In this document: in pieces, positions 25,755 through 34,688 of the stretch | Layout of the letters: every line of letters starts with the position of its first letter | Numbering within the stretch: position 1 is the stretch's first letter | NCBI RefSeq assembly: GCF_038443705.2 | Contig: NZ_CP151767.2 | Span: forward strand, 2,232,001 to 2,296,000 | DNA: 64,000 nt | From: Yoonia sp. SS1-5 | GTDB taxonomy: Bacteria; Pseudomonadota; Alphaproteobacteria; Rhodobacterales; Rhodobacteraceae | Reading direction: 5' to 3' | Made by a program: the position numbers and the translations under genes | The notes under the pieces: generated by a model | Database searches by the model: none | What the model saw: only the letters and a program-made list of their open reading frames with translations | What the model was told of the DNA's origin: nothing

Positions 25755-26366
25755 ATGGCAAACCATCTTTATCAAAACGACCTGCCCGATGGGCTGTCAC
25801 TCGGGCCGATTGTCGCCATTGACTGCGAGACGATGGGGCTGAACCCGCATCGCGATCGCCTGTGCCTTATCCAGATGTCCGGTGGGGATGGCGAATGCCA
25901 TCTTGTTCAAATCAGACCCGGACAAACCGAGGCGCCGAACCTCTGCGCCATGCTGGAAGATCCCGCCGTCCTGAAACTTTTTCATTTTGGCCGTTTCGAC
26001 ATCGCCGCGCTCTATAACAGATTTGGCGCGCTGGCGGCACCGGTCTACTGCACCAAGATCGCGTCAAAGCTGGTGCGCACGTTCACCGACCGGCACGGGC
26101 TGAAGACCCTGCTGCAGGATATGGTCGGGGTGGATATTTCCAAGCATCAGCAGCAAAGTGACTGGGGCGCCGAGACACTTACCGACGCGCAGCTGGATTA
26201 TGCGGCCTCCGACGTACTGTACCTGCATCAACTCAAGAACGCGTTTGATGCGCTTCTGGCCCGAGAGGGGCGCATGGACATGGCACAAGCATGCTTTTCC
26301 TTCCTGCCAACACGCGCAAAGCTCGATCTGGCGGGCTGGCCAGATATCGACATCTTTGCACATTGA
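25755..26366 (+). CDS. Ribonuclease D-like 3'-5' exonuclease
   Basis: A 203-residue DEDDy exonuclease domain without the HRDC domains of full RNase D. The catalytic acids are visible in IDCETMGL (D-x-E), HFGRFDIAAL (Asp) and DYAASDVLYL (Tyr and Asp). It trims 3' ends of RNA. The ATG at 25755 has AGGCG upstream; an earlier ATG at 25725 would add ten unconserved residues. Its TGA overlaps the kdsD ATG by one base, tying it to the lipopolysaccharide block, an arrangement common in Rhodobacterales. Confidence 0.87.
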   Translation: MANHLYQNDLPDGLSLGPIVAIDCETMGLNPHRDRLCLIQMSGGDGECHLVQIRPGQTEAPNLCAMLEDPAVLKLFHFGRFDIAALYNRFGALAAPVYCTKIASKLVRTFTDRHGLKTLLQDMVGVDISKHQQQSDWGAETLTDAQLDYAASDVLYLHQLKNAFDALLAREGRMDMAQACFSFLPTRAKLDLAGWPDIDIFAH

Positions 26367-27334
26367 TGGCGACGGATCCCAAATTTCAGGCCGCGGGGCG
26401 ACGCGTCATCGCCACAGAGGCCGAGGCGCTTGTCCAACTCGCCGACACGCTTGACGACGGGTTCGGGCAAGCCGTCGCCTTGCTGCTTGAAACGAATGGG
26501 CGCGTGATTGTGTCGGGCATGGGCAAGTCCGGCCATGTCGCCCGCAAGATGGCGGCGACCTTTGCAAGCACCGGCACGCCCGCGATTTTTGTGCATCCGG
26601 CCGAGGCCAGCCATGGCGATCTTGGCATGATCACCCCGGCTGATGTGGTGATTGCAATTTCGAATTCCGGTGAGGTGCCGGAGCTGGCCAATCTGGTCGC
26701 CTATACCCGGCGCTATAGCATCCCCCTGATCGGGATTTCCAGCCAGCCAGGCAGCAGTCTGGGCACGCAGTCGGATATTTTGCTGCAACTGCCGCAATTG
26801 GGTGAGGCATGTGGCACAGGCATTGTTCCCACAACCTCGACCACAATGACGATGGCACTGGGTGACGCATTGGCCGTCGCCTTGATGGAGCATCGCGCCT
26901 TCACCCCCGAGAACTTTCGCGATTTTCACCCCGGCGGCAAACTTGGGGCAAAACTCGCCAAGGTCGGCGACCTGATGCATCAAGGCGACGCGATCCCACT
27001 TGTCGGCGACGACATGCCGATGGGTGACGTGCTGCTGACCATGAGCCAAAAGGGCTTTGGCGTTGTTGGGGTCGTCAGTACCGGCGGACAGCTTGCAGGG
27101 ATCATCACCGATGGTGATCTGCGGCGCCATATGGATGGCCTGTTGAACATGCGCGCGGCCGAGGTCATGACCCCACATCCGGCAACCATCCCAACGGACG
27201 CGCTGGCCGAGCGCGCCGTTGGCATGATGAATGATCGCAAGATCACCTGCGTTTTTGCGGTTGACCCAGCAACGCCGAATATTGCGGCAGGCATACTGCA
27301 TATCCATGACTGCCTGCGCGCCGGGGTCGTCTGA
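26366..27334 (+). CDS. kdsD: Arabinose-5-phosphate isomerase (KpsF/GutQ family)
   Basis: A 322-residue enzyme with an N-terminal SIS domain (GMGKSGHVARKMAATF, HPAEASHGDLGM, SNSGEVPEL) and two C-terminal CBS repeats. It converts ribulose-5-phosphate to arabinose-5-phosphate, the first step to KDO for lipopolysaccharide. The start overlaps the exonuclease stop as TGATG, and lptC follows after three bases. A kdsB gene for KDO activation is also in the window, at 36782-37582. Confidence 0.93.
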   Translation: MATDPKFQAAGRRVIATEAEALVQLADTLDDGFGQAVALLLETNGRVIVSGMGKSGHVARKMAATFASTGTPAIFVHPAEASHGDLGMITPADVVIAISNSGEVPELANLVAYTRRYSIPLIGISSQPGSSLGTQSDILLQLPQLGEACGTGIVPTTSTTMTMALGDALAVALMEHRAFTPENFRDFHPGGKLGAKLAKVGDLMHQGDAIPLVGDDMPMGDVLLTMSQKGFGVVGVVSTGGQLAGIITDGDLRRHMDGLLNMRAAEVMTPHPATIPTDALAERAVGMMNDRKITCVFAVDPATPNIAAGILHIHDCLRAGVV

Positions 27335-27337
27335 CCC

Positions 27338-27937
27338 ATGGCCGGGGCCGACAATCTGCATTCTCAGCTTGTAGGCTGGTCAAAGATCATCCTGCCCATG
27401 ATTGCGCTTGGCCTGCTGTCGACCCTGTTTCTTCTGGCGCGCGCGCCCGCCGAACCCCCAGACATTTCATTCGCCGAGATCGAGGCCATGGCCCGCGACC
27501 AGCGGATCACCGCGCCGCGATTTTCCGGCGTGACCGATGATGGATCCGTGATTTCCATCGCTGCACGCAGCGCGCAACCGGATATCAACCGGCCCGATAC
27601 GGTGTCTATTCGCGACCTCAGTCTGCAAATGGACAACGCCGATGGCAGTCGCATCGACATCACCGCCATTCGGGGCGAAATTGACGGTCGCACAAGGGTC
27701 GCCCGGTTTCTCGGCCTCGCGCGGCTGGAAACCTCAAGTGGTTATCAGATGGAAACCAACGGATTGATTGCCGAACTCGACAGCGGACTGGTCACCTCGG
27801 ACGGTCTTTTGGAAATTCGCGCACCATTCGGCGAATTGACCGCCGGGCAGGTCACCTTTTTGGTATCAGAAGAGAATACTGGTCAGCAGATGCTTTTCAC
27901 CGAAGGGGTCCGCCTGATATACAGACCGCAAGGTTAA
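27338..27937 (+). CDS. lptC: LptC-like lipopolysaccharide export protein
   Basis: A 199-residue bitopic protein with one N-terminal membrane helix (about residues 16-34) and a periplasmic beta-jellyroll-like domain. LptC receives lipopolysaccharide from the inner-membrane LptB2FG complex and passes it to LptA. The sequence is poorly conserved, but position between kdsD and lptA-lptB and the membrane-helix-plus-beta layout support the call. Confidence 0.85.
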   Translation: MAGADNLHSQLVGWSKIILPMIALGLLSTLFLLARAPAEPPDISFAEIEAMARDQRITAPRFSGVTDDGSVISIAARSAQPDINRPDTVSIRDLSLQMDNADGSRIDITAIRGEIDGRTRVARFLGLARLETSSGYQMETNGLIAELDSGLVTSDGLLEIRAPFGELTAGQVTFLVSEENTGQQMLFTEGVRLIYRPQG

Positions 27938-27969
27938 CGCCGCCATTGTTATCAAAGGATTGTCCCACC

Positions 27970-28455
27970 GTGTTTCGTATTTTCGTTTTCGGCGCTGTCC
28001 TTCACACGGTTTTGGTACTGCCAGCCGCCGCACAAACGGCCATTGATCTGGGTGGGATCACGGTGGATTCTGCTGCTGCAGTCGAGGTTGCAGCCGACAC
28101 GCTATCGGTCGATCAGGATACTGGTAAAGCGGTTTTCACAGGCAACGTCTTGATTGGTCAGGGTGATCTGAAGATGTCAGCCGACAGCGTCGAGGTTGTC
28201 TATACCCAAGCAACCGGCAGCATCGCCCGGTTGCTGGCGTCAGGTGGTGTCACGTTTGTCACCGCCACCGAAGCCGCCGAGGCAGAAAACGCGGACTATA
28301 ATATCGAGGCAGGCACATTGACGTTGACGGGTGACGTTTTGCTGACACAAGGGCCCAGCGCAATCTCGGCCCAGAAGATGACGGTTAATCTCGACGACGG
28401 GTCGGCGGTGATGGAAGGCCGGGTCAGGACCGTTTTGCAACAGGGCGGAAACTGA
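27970..28455 (+). CDS. lptA: LptA-like periplasmic lipopolysaccharide transport protein
   Basis: A 161-residue protein with a Sec signal (ending PAAAQ near residue 22) and an OstA/LptA beta domain (VEVAADTLSVDQDTGKAVF, then GNVLIGQGDLKMSAD). It forms the periplasmic bridge for lipopolysaccharide. I chose GTG 27970 because AAAGGA lies about ten bases upstream and the signal peptide starts right there; a TTG at 27946 would add eight residues before it. The stop overlaps the lptB ATG as TGATG. Confidence 0.87.
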   Translation: MFRIFVFGAVLHTVLVLPAAAQTAIDLGGITVDSAAAVEVAADTLSVDQDTGKAVFTGNVLIGQGDLKMSADSVEVVYTQATGSIARLLASGGVTFVTATEAAEAENADYNIEAGTLTLTGDVLLTQGPSAISAQKMTVNLDDGSAVMEGRVRTVLQQGGN

Positions 28456-29216
28456 TGCCGGATGGCCCCAACCTGACAGTGCAGGACGGCGCCGTTGGGC
28501 TGCAAATCCTGAACCTGCGCAAAAGCTACCGCAAACGGCCCGTCATCCGGGATGTCAGCATGGATCTTGGCCGGGGCGAGGTTGTGGCGCTCTTGGGTCC
28601 AAACGGATCAGGCAAGACGACATGCTTTTATTCCATTGCCGGCCTGGTCACGCCAGAGGGCGGGAAAGTTGTCATTGATGGTCGCGAGATCACGACGCTG
28701 CCCATGTACCGCCGCGCCCGGCTGGGGATTGGATACCTGCCACAGGAAATGTCGATTTTCCGCGGCATGAATGTCGAGGACAACATCATGTCGATCCTCG
28801 AAATCGCGGTTGCGGATCGGCATCGCCGGCGCGAAAGACTGGAAGAATTGCTCTCGGAATTCTCGATCGAGCATCTGCGCCGCGCCTCGGCGCTGTCTCT
28901 GTCCGGTGGTGAACGCCGGCGGGTGGAAATCGCCCGGTGTCTGGCCGCTGGCCCCAAATATGTCCTGCTTGATGAGCCATTTGCAGGCGTCGATCCAATC
29001 GCCGTTGGCGAAATCAGGCATCTGGTCGCGGACCTGAAAAACCGCGGTATTGGTGTGTTGATCACCGATCACAACGTGCAGGAAACCCTGCAGATCGTTG
29101 ACCGCGCCTACATCCTGCATGATGGCAAGGTCCTGATGAGCGGCACCACCGATGAAGTCGTCCAGAACGAGAATGTGCGCCGCGTCTATCTGGGCGATAA
29201 CTTCCGCGTAAACTGA
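28455..29216 (+). CDS. lptB: Lipopolysaccharide export ABC ATPase
   Basis: A 253-residue ABC ATPase. Walker A is GPNGSGKTT, the signature LSGGERRR, Walker B YVLLDEPFAGVDP and the switch His ITDHNV, all typical of LptB, as is the YLPQEMSIFRGM segment at the Q-loop. It drives lipopolysaccharide extraction with LptF/LptG, which are not in this window. Unlike many alphaproteobacteria, no rpoN lies between lptB and hpf. Confidence 0.94.
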   Translation: MPDGPNLTVQDGAVGLQILNLRKSYRKRPVIRDVSMDLGRGEVVALLGPNGSGKTTCFYSIAGLVTPEGGKVVIDGREITTLPMYRRARLGIGYLPQEMSIFRGMNVEDNIMSILEIAVADRHRRRERLEELLSEFSIEHLRRASALSLSGGERRRVEIARCLAAGPKYVLLDEPFAGVDPIAVGEIRHLVADLKNRGIGVLITDHNVQETLQIVDRAYILHDGKVLMSGTTDEVVQNENVRRVYLGDNFRVN

Positions 29217-29455
29217 GTCGGATCAAGCGGTTAACCTTTCATCAATGACTGCATCATTGACAAGTGGGTTCAATCTGACGCCAAATGAAGAAGATGACAG
29301 ACCCGCTTAACTTTTTCCTTAGAGTCGCCCCAGAATTGCCTAGAGGCGCGGTTAAAGTTCAAAGTAAGGGCGTTATCGTTTTCCAATAAGGTGACCGATT
29401 GCCTGCAGAATGTAGGCCAATCATCGCGTCATCAGATCAACTTTAAGGAGAAACG

Positions 29456-30031
29456 ATGCGGTATCAAATCAGTGGCAAACAGATCGACATCGGCGAGGCC
29501 CTGCAAACCCATGTCAAAACGGAACTTGATGATATTCTGGCCAAATATGCTGGCCGGCCCACCGACGCCAATGTCGTTTTTTCCAAGTCCGGGAATGAAT
29601 ATGTCTGCGAATCTATCGTGCATCTTTCAACCGGTTTGACCGCACAGGCCACCGGCCGCGCCCACGAGATTTATGCCGCATTTGATGGCAGTGGCGAAAA
29701 GATGGACAAGCAGCTGCGCCGCTACAAGCGCCGCCTGAAAGACCATCATAAAGAACGTTCACAACCCGTTGAACTTTCAGATGCGGGGTCATATATCCTC
29801 GCTGCACAGGATGAGTCGGAAGAGGCAGATCAAGACACGACAAGCCCGGTGATCGTGGCAGAAATGGAAGCAAAGATTCCAGAACTGTCAGTGGGTGAAG
29901 CGGTGATGCAAATGGAGATCGCAAGCGCCCCGGTGCTTGTCTTCCGAAACGAAAAACACAGCGGAATAAACGTCGTCTACAAACGAGATGATGGAAATAT
30001 TGGCTGGATCGACCCGCGTGATGCCGGCTGA
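29456..30031 (+). CDS. hpf: Long-form ribosome hibernation promoting factor
   Basis: A 191-residue protein with the N-terminal S30AE/HPF domain (residues 1-100, beginning MRYQISGKQIDIGEALQ) and the C-terminal dimerisation tail of long HPF (PVLVFRNEKHSGINVVYKRDDGNIGWIDP). It dimerises inactive 70S ribosomes into 100S particles in stationary phase. AAGGAG lies seven bases before ATG 29456. The 239-base leader upstream suggests its own promoter. Confidence 0.93.
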   Translation: MRYQISGKQIDIGEALQTHVKTELDDILAKYAGRPTDANVVFSKSGNEYVCESIVHLSTGLTAQATGRAHEIYAAFDGSGEKMDKQLRRYKRRLKDHHKERSQPVELSDAGSYILAAQDESEEADQDTTSPVIVAEMEAKIPELSVGEAVMQMEIASAPVLVFRNEKHSGINVVYKRDDGNIGWIDPRDAG

Positions 30032-30060
30032 TCCCTAAAACGTGGTGAGAGAATTCTTAA

Positions 30061-30525
30061 ATGCAACTTGTTGACCTTCTTCATGCTGATGCAGTCAAAT
30101 CCATTGCGTCCTGTACCAGCAAGAAACGCCTGTTTCACGATCTGGGTGAACTGGCCGAAAGTTGCTATGGATTCTCTTCCCCAACCGTCATCGAAGCCTT
30201 GATCGAGCGCGAAGGGCTTGGCCCGACCGGCGTTGGTCAAGGTATCGCCCTGCCCCATGCCCGGTTGCCAGGTATTGATGCGGTGCGCGGGATCTTTCTG
30301 CGCCTTGAAAAGCCGCTGAATTTTGATTCCGTCGATCGGCAACCGGTTGATCTGGTGTTTGCGCTGCTGGCCCCCGAAAATGCTGGTGTTGACCATCTTA
30401 AATCGCTCGCCCTCGTCTCGCGCACACTGCGCGATACCGGCATCTGCGCCAAGTTGCGCGCCAATAGCGATCCGGCGACGCTGCACACCATCCTGACCGA
30501 GGTTCAGGCGATACAGGCTGCCTAA
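30061..30525 (+). CDS. ptsN: PTS IIA-Ntr nitrogen regulatory protein
   Basis: A 154-residue IIA domain of the nitrogen-related phosphotransferase system; the phosphorylated His is in GIALPHARLPG. PtsN takes phosphate from NPr and regulates potassium transport, nitrogen-related and stress functions rather than sugar uptake. It sits 29 bases after hpf, the usual order in proteobacteria. Its stop overlaps by four bases the stop of the convergent sulfotransferase gene. Confidence 0.93.
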   Translation: MQLVDLLHADAVKSIASCTSKKRLFHDLGELAESCYGFSSPTVIEALIEREGLGPTGVGQGIALPHARLPGIDAVRGIFLRLEKPLNFDSVDRQPVDLVFALLAPENAGVDHLKSLALVSRTLRDTGICAKLRANSDPATLHTILTEVQAIQAA

Positions 30526-31955
30526 AGCCAGTCACCGAACCCGAAACCAACATAGTCGCGCAAATACGCATCTTGCGCGGCCTGCTCTACCGTTGGGTCA
30601 TAGATTTCGCGCAATAGACCGCCTTCCATCGCATCGGGCAGCACAAAATCGGGCGCCGTATCCCGGCCCGCATGAGCCGCCAACCGCCCCAATCCAGCCG
30701 GCAATTCGTCTTCGCGCAGAATGACATCCGGCAATCCGAACTGCGCCATCCCCTGCAAAACAGCCAGCTGACTGGCCCAAGCCGGATCGACCCGCACGCT
30801 TGTTTGTGCGGAAAGGTTGTTCTTGAGAAACGCCAGAAATGCCAGAAATGCCGTCTTATGCGCATTGATATCGTACCCTTGAAGGTTGCGTGGCGGCAAA
30901 GGGTCGGCCGGAATGGGCAGTTTGTGAACACGGCGCAAGGTCTGCCTGATTTTTGGCAGAATCTTTGGCCCGTCAAACAGGATATGCGTGCAAAAGGCCT
31001 GATGCGCCCGCACAACCGGATGGCGCAACACCGCAAAGCTGCGGTGGTCGCGATGCCCGCGCTTCCACTGGCGCAAGGTCTTTTGGGTAAAGCCGGTGAT
31101 CGTGTCTTTCTTCTTGCGATCATCCAGCGCGGCCAGCCATTCCGCGATCGCATCATCCAAGCCGCTGCGCAGCGGGAGGTATAGCAAATCGCTTTGTGGT
31201 GCCGCGATATAGGCGGGTATCATTGGCCCGCGGCGCGGTTCGAAATTTGGTGTCCGGTGCAGATTGAACCGGTCAAGCCGGGTCAGCGCCTCTTCCATCG
31301 CGCCCGGGTTCAGCACCCGTTCAATCGCGGGCGTTGGGTTTTGTTTTTTCAGCTTGCGATCCAGCGTTTTCAACCTGTCCGCACAGCCAAGGAACGCCGC
31401 AAGCCCGTTCATCGTGTCCAGATCAGAAAGATCATCATACCCAAGATAGAATGCAGTTTGGCCCGATTTTTGCAGTGTCGTCAGCAGCTTGACCTGAAAA
31501 TCCTGAATGGCTTGCAGATGCGCCGCGAATTCATCCGGATCAAAGACCACATCTTTTGACTTTGCATGGGTTGCATTGGTCAATTTCCACTGACCAGTGG
31601 CCTTTGCAATCTTCCAACTGACGAAACTATCGACAGGATTACGGGTCAGAATGATCTTGGCGCATCGCGGATCTGCAAGACATATTTCCAAAGCGCGCGG
31701 ATCATGATTGTTGAAAAACCGGAACCCGGCCAAGCCATCAGCCGCCTTGATTGCGCTGATCAATGCGCCCGGATCTGCCTCGCGCGTTGCAAGGTCAATG
31801 CCCAGAATATCGGTTGCCTTGGGACCACCGATAAAGCTGGGATTGAAGGCCTCGCCATGACAGGACAGGCCCTCAAAATGATTGATATTCGCTTCCAGAA
31901 AATTCGACCCGGTCCGCATTTCTGCAAACACGACAAAATAGTCAAACCGCCCCAT
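30522..31955 (-). CDS. Sulfotransferase with two sulfotransferase-like domains
   Basis: A 477-residue protein. The N-terminal part is a NodH-like PAPS sulfotransferase: RTGSNFLE near residues 14-21 is the 5'-phosphosulphate loop and LTRNPVDSFVSWK the 3'-phosphate site. A second similar segment appears later (SFAVLRHPVVRAHQAFCTH), suggesting a C-terminal second sulfotransferase-type domain. The likely role is transfer of sulphate from PAPS to a surface glycan. ATG 31955 is chosen; GTG 31961, overlapping the upstream stop as GTGA, is equally possible. It is the last gene of a leftward glycosyltransferase cluster. Confidence 0.8.
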   Translation of the reverse strand: MGRFDYFVVFAEMRTGSNFLEANINHFEGLSCHGEAFNPSFIGGPKATDILGIDLATREADPGALISAIKAADGLAGFRFFNNHDPRALEICLADPRCAKIILTRNPVDSFVSWKIAKATGQWKLTNATHAKSKDVVFDPDEFAAHLQAIQDFQVKLLTTLQKSGQTAFYLGYDDLSDLDTMNGLAAFLGCADRLKTLDRKLKKQNPTPAIERVLNPGAMEEALTRLDRFNLHRTPNFEPRRGPMIPAYIAAPQSDLLYLPLRSGLDDAIAEWLAALDDRKKKDTITGFTQKTLRQWKRGHRDHRSFAVLRHPVVRAHQAFCTHILFDGPKILPKIRQTLRRVHKLPIPADPLPPRNLQGYDINAHKTAFLAFLAFLKNNLSAQTSVRVDPAWASQLAVLQGMAQFGLPDVILREDELPAGLGRLAAHAGRDTAPDFVLPDAMEGGLLREIYDPTVEQAAQDAYLRDYVGFGFGDWL

Positions 31956-31957
31956 GG

Positions 31958-33652
31958 TCACTGGACCAGATAGGGTTTGGGTGGTCTTTCCGCCGATTGT
32001 TCGGTGTCGAGGCTCATCGGGAATTCCCCTGTCAAGAACGGATGCATGCCCTGATTACGCAGATCCTGCAGAAACGCCCCCAGCCCCGTCAGATCAACCA
32101 TCCGGGGGATCTGCGCCAGCGGCGGATGGGGTTGTCCGCTCATCTCATCGACGATGGTCTGCAGGATATCCATCGGCGACCGCACAAATTCAGCCAGGCT
32201 CACCACCCGCACCCGCGCCTTTGCAAATGGGGACCGCAGGATTTTGAGATGCGCATGTTCGATCTGCTGAAGGCGTGCGGCCTCCCCCCGGATGTCCGAA
32301 AATTCCCCCCGCGACTGGAACAGGGGAATGATCCACGCGCCGGAAATCACCGAAATACGCGCGTTGGTATCCTTGGCAATCATCCAGTTGATCGACTGGG
32401 TATCATCCGGCCCAAACTGAAACGCCTGATGCGTCCCCCGCGCATTCCAGATCAGGTTGCTGAGGAACATCTTGGTGTTGTAGTCCCGCAAAACAGGCTG
32501 ATCGGACAGCCCGCCCATATAAACAGCGCTTCCATCGCAGAAATGCGCGCGGTCCGGGGCAAACAGATGCCCGTGTACATCCGCGCCGGTGGCCTGCCCC
32601 AGCCAGGCTTCAAAATCCTCGAATGTCTCGGCAAAGCCCTGCAGGACGGAATAAGGCTCTGCTGTCATCACTGCTTCGCGGTCAATCGTGGGGAACCGGC
32701 TTTGCATATAAAGCCCGGGCCGCCCCAATGTCCGGCGATCTACCGCATTGGCGAAAACGCGATCAATGGCGCTGGGATTGGGCAGGGTCTCTGGCGTTCG
32801 TGCCGGTTCAGGGAACGTATTATAAAGCGCATCCGCCTGCGGCCATATCTTGCGGGCCACAAAGCATTCCGCCCGGCGCAGCAGTTCCTTGTGATCATCG
32901 TAGAAAATATGTGGCTTGCCTTGATAATCGAATTTCGAAAGCGTCAGGGACCGGCTTTCGATCTTGGTGGAATGGCGCCGCGCCATGGTCTGGAAATAGC
33001 TTTCGTCGGGGATCCAGACCCGTTTGAAATACCGATCATAGATCGGGCGCCGGGGGTCGTTCAGGATGGCCATCAAGGTGCGGCGGGTCAGGCACCACCA
33101 TTGCGACCCCATATGCGGCACAAGCCCATCCGGTATGCGCCGCCGAAACCCCGCCAATTGCTGCGCCTTGACGTAAAAATCAAAAATACGCCGATGCCGC
33201 CGCCATGAAAACGGGAAACGCAGGGTGAACCGTTCTTCGTGCAGGCCGCCCACCGTCCAGGGCACATCCGACGTTGTCGAACTTTCGATAAAATCCGTCT
33301 CGGGCCGCGCATCAAGATAAGCGCAGAGCTCTGTCACCGGGCGCATCGGAAGGCATGCACCAGACGCCAGATAGACATGCCGCAAATCGGGGCGCGTATC
33401 GAGAAGCTGCGTCGCCGCATCCTGTGTCGCCTTGACCAGCGCCCAACCACCCCAGTCACAATTGTAGCGCCGCGAAAACTGCACCTCTTTCAGATCGGAC
33501 AGCGATTGCACAAAGCCCGCATGTTCGACCGCGCTGACCTTTTTGTCGATATGCACGATCACCGGGCAACCGCCCTTGACCCAATGTCGGATCGCCTGTT
33601 CGGCCCGATGCAATGCCGTATGCACCAGCATGATGACGCCTGTCTTGCTCAT
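31958..33652 (-). CDS. Core-2/I-branching (GT14) type glycosyltransferase with C-terminal extra domain
   Basis: A 564-residue protein. The N-terminal half resembles beta-1,6-N-acetylglucosaminyltransferases (IMLVHTALHRAEQAI, VHIDKK, YLASGACLPMRPV, GSQWWCLTRRTL, WIPDESYFQTM). The second half, from about residue 300, is a separate domain of unknown function that occurs in similar roseobacter proteins. The enzyme probably adds a branch sugar to a surface polysaccharide. ATG 33652 overlaps the upstream stop as ATGA and puts the first beta strand at residue 5; a longer frame adds 23 residues from the neighbouring gene. Confidence 0.8.
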   Translation of the reverse strand: MSKTGVIMLVHTALHRAEQAIRHWVKGGCPVIVHIDKKVSAVEHAGFVQSLSDLKEVQFSRRYNCDWGGWALVKATQDAATQLLDTRPDLRHVYLASGACLPMRPVTELCAYLDARPETDFIESSTTSDVPWTVGGLHEERFTLRFPFSWRRHRRIFDFYVKAQQLAGFRRRIPDGLVPHMGSQWWCLTRRTLMAILNDPRRPIYDRYFKRVWIPDESYFQTMARRHSTKIESRSLTLSKFDYQGKPHIFYDDHKELLRRAECFVARKIWPQADALYNTFPEPARTPETLPNPSAIDRVFANAVDRRTLGRPGLYMQSRFPTIDREAVMTAEPYSVLQGFAETFEDFEAWLGQATGADVHGHLFAPDRAHFCDGSAVYMGGLSDQPVLRDYNTKMFLSNLIWNARGTHQAFQFGPDDTQSINWMIAKDTNARISVISGAWIIPLFQSRGEFSDIRGEAARLQQIEHAHLKILRSPFAKARVRVVSLAEFVRSPMDILQTIVDEMSGQPHPPLAQIPRMVDLTGLGAFLQDLRNQGMHPFLTGEFPMSLDTEQSAERPPKPYLVQ

Positions 33653-34656
33653 GCCCAGTTCCCTTTTGACATCAGCCCAAGACCTTCCAGCTGCCGCCAG
33701 TTGAGATATTGCGCGCTCCACTTCGTCCAGATGGTCGGGTCATCGGCGGCTGATGCGTAACGCGCATATTCCTGCCCCGACTTGTAGTGCTGCGCGCGCA
33801 TTTCCGCGTCGCCCGCGCGGTCGCTGAACGTGTTCAGGAACTTTGCGTGCAGCAGGATGCCAGAGGTCTTTTCCCCCCCCTGCTGATCATAGACCAGGTT
33901 CAAACCGCGCGGCAAAATCATGTGGGTGGAACTGACATAAGTGTAACGGCGGTTCCATTTCACAAATGGGACCTTGTTCAATGCCGGGGCCTTTGACGGT
34001 TTGGCCCCGAAATAGGCGCGTGCCCGTGGCCCGCCTTGAATCCAGAGATTTCGCATCCGTTTGTTGCGGCTGATCGTGTAGTTGCCCGCATCAAACCAGC
34101 TCGCCACCTCCAGCGGGTCCATCCCGCGATCATAGACCGCCTCGCTGACGGGACCTTTGGGATACATATCCAGCATCAGCGCCCCGAACGATCGCACGTC
34201 CGATGCGTCCAGCCAATCGCCCAGCGCGGACAGCGGTCGGCTGTCGCAGAACGGGTAGACGAAGAATTCATCGACATCGACGGTCAGCGCCCAATGCCCA
34301 TGCGCATAGCGCATTTGCAGATAGGTCAGCCAATCCATCCCATAGCGGGCGCGGCCATATCCCGCCTTGGTCGACCACAATGACACATCCGATTGGGCCG
34401 CAGCGTAATCCCCGCCCCCGTCGCTACTGTCATTGTCGACCATCAGGAAGTGATCGACGCCCAACTTGCGGTAGTATTCGAAGAAATACGGCAGGCGCAC
34501 ATCTTCGTTTCGAAACGTGCAGAACAGCAAAATATCACCAGGCCGGATCCGCCTCGTGCGGTTTTCGACCGATTTCAGTTCACGCCGTTTGCGGAACGCG
34601 CGAAATCGCCAGCGCTTTCGTTGCAACCGCAACCCATATGACGTCAAAAAACTCAA
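33649..34656 (-). CDS. GT2-type glycosyltransferase (paralogue A)
   Basis: A 335-residue glycosyltransferase of the Glyco_tranf_2_4 type. The N-terminal basic segment (RLQRKRWRFRAFRKRREL) could bind membrane or an anionic acceptor. The catalytic part has CTFRNEDVRLPYFFEYY, DHFLMVDNDSSD and the DxD motif TVDVDEFF. It closely resembles the next gene, sharing FGALMLDM-PKG, NLWIQGG and YVSSTH, so they arose by duplication. The start is a TTG at 34656, since no ATG lies in frame nearby. It is likely to act on a surface glycan with its neighbours. Confidence 0.8.
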   Translation of the reverse strand: MSFLTSYGLRLQRKRWRFRAFRKRRELKSVENRTRRIRPGDILLFCTFRNEDVRLPYFFEYYRKLGVDHFLMVDNDSSDGGGDYAAAQSDVSLWSTKAGYGRARYGMDWLTYLQMRYAHGHWALTVDVDEFFVYPFCDSRPLSALGDWLDASDVRSFGALMLDMYPKGPVSEAVYDRGMDPLEVASWFDAGNYTISRNKRMRNLWIQGGPRARAYFGAKPSKAPALNKVPFVKWNRRYTYVSSTHMILPRGLNLVYDQQGGEKTSGILLHAKFLNTFSDRAGDAEMRAQHYKSGQEYARYASAADDPTIWTKWSAQYLNWRQLEGLGLMSKGNWA

Positions 34657-34688
34657 TACCGCGTCCCGTTATTCCCCTGTGGATCGTA

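Noticed and set aside
31997..33208. A 403-codon rightward open frame
   Set aside because: It is antisense to the GT14-type gene; the minus-strand product has family motifs and this one has none.
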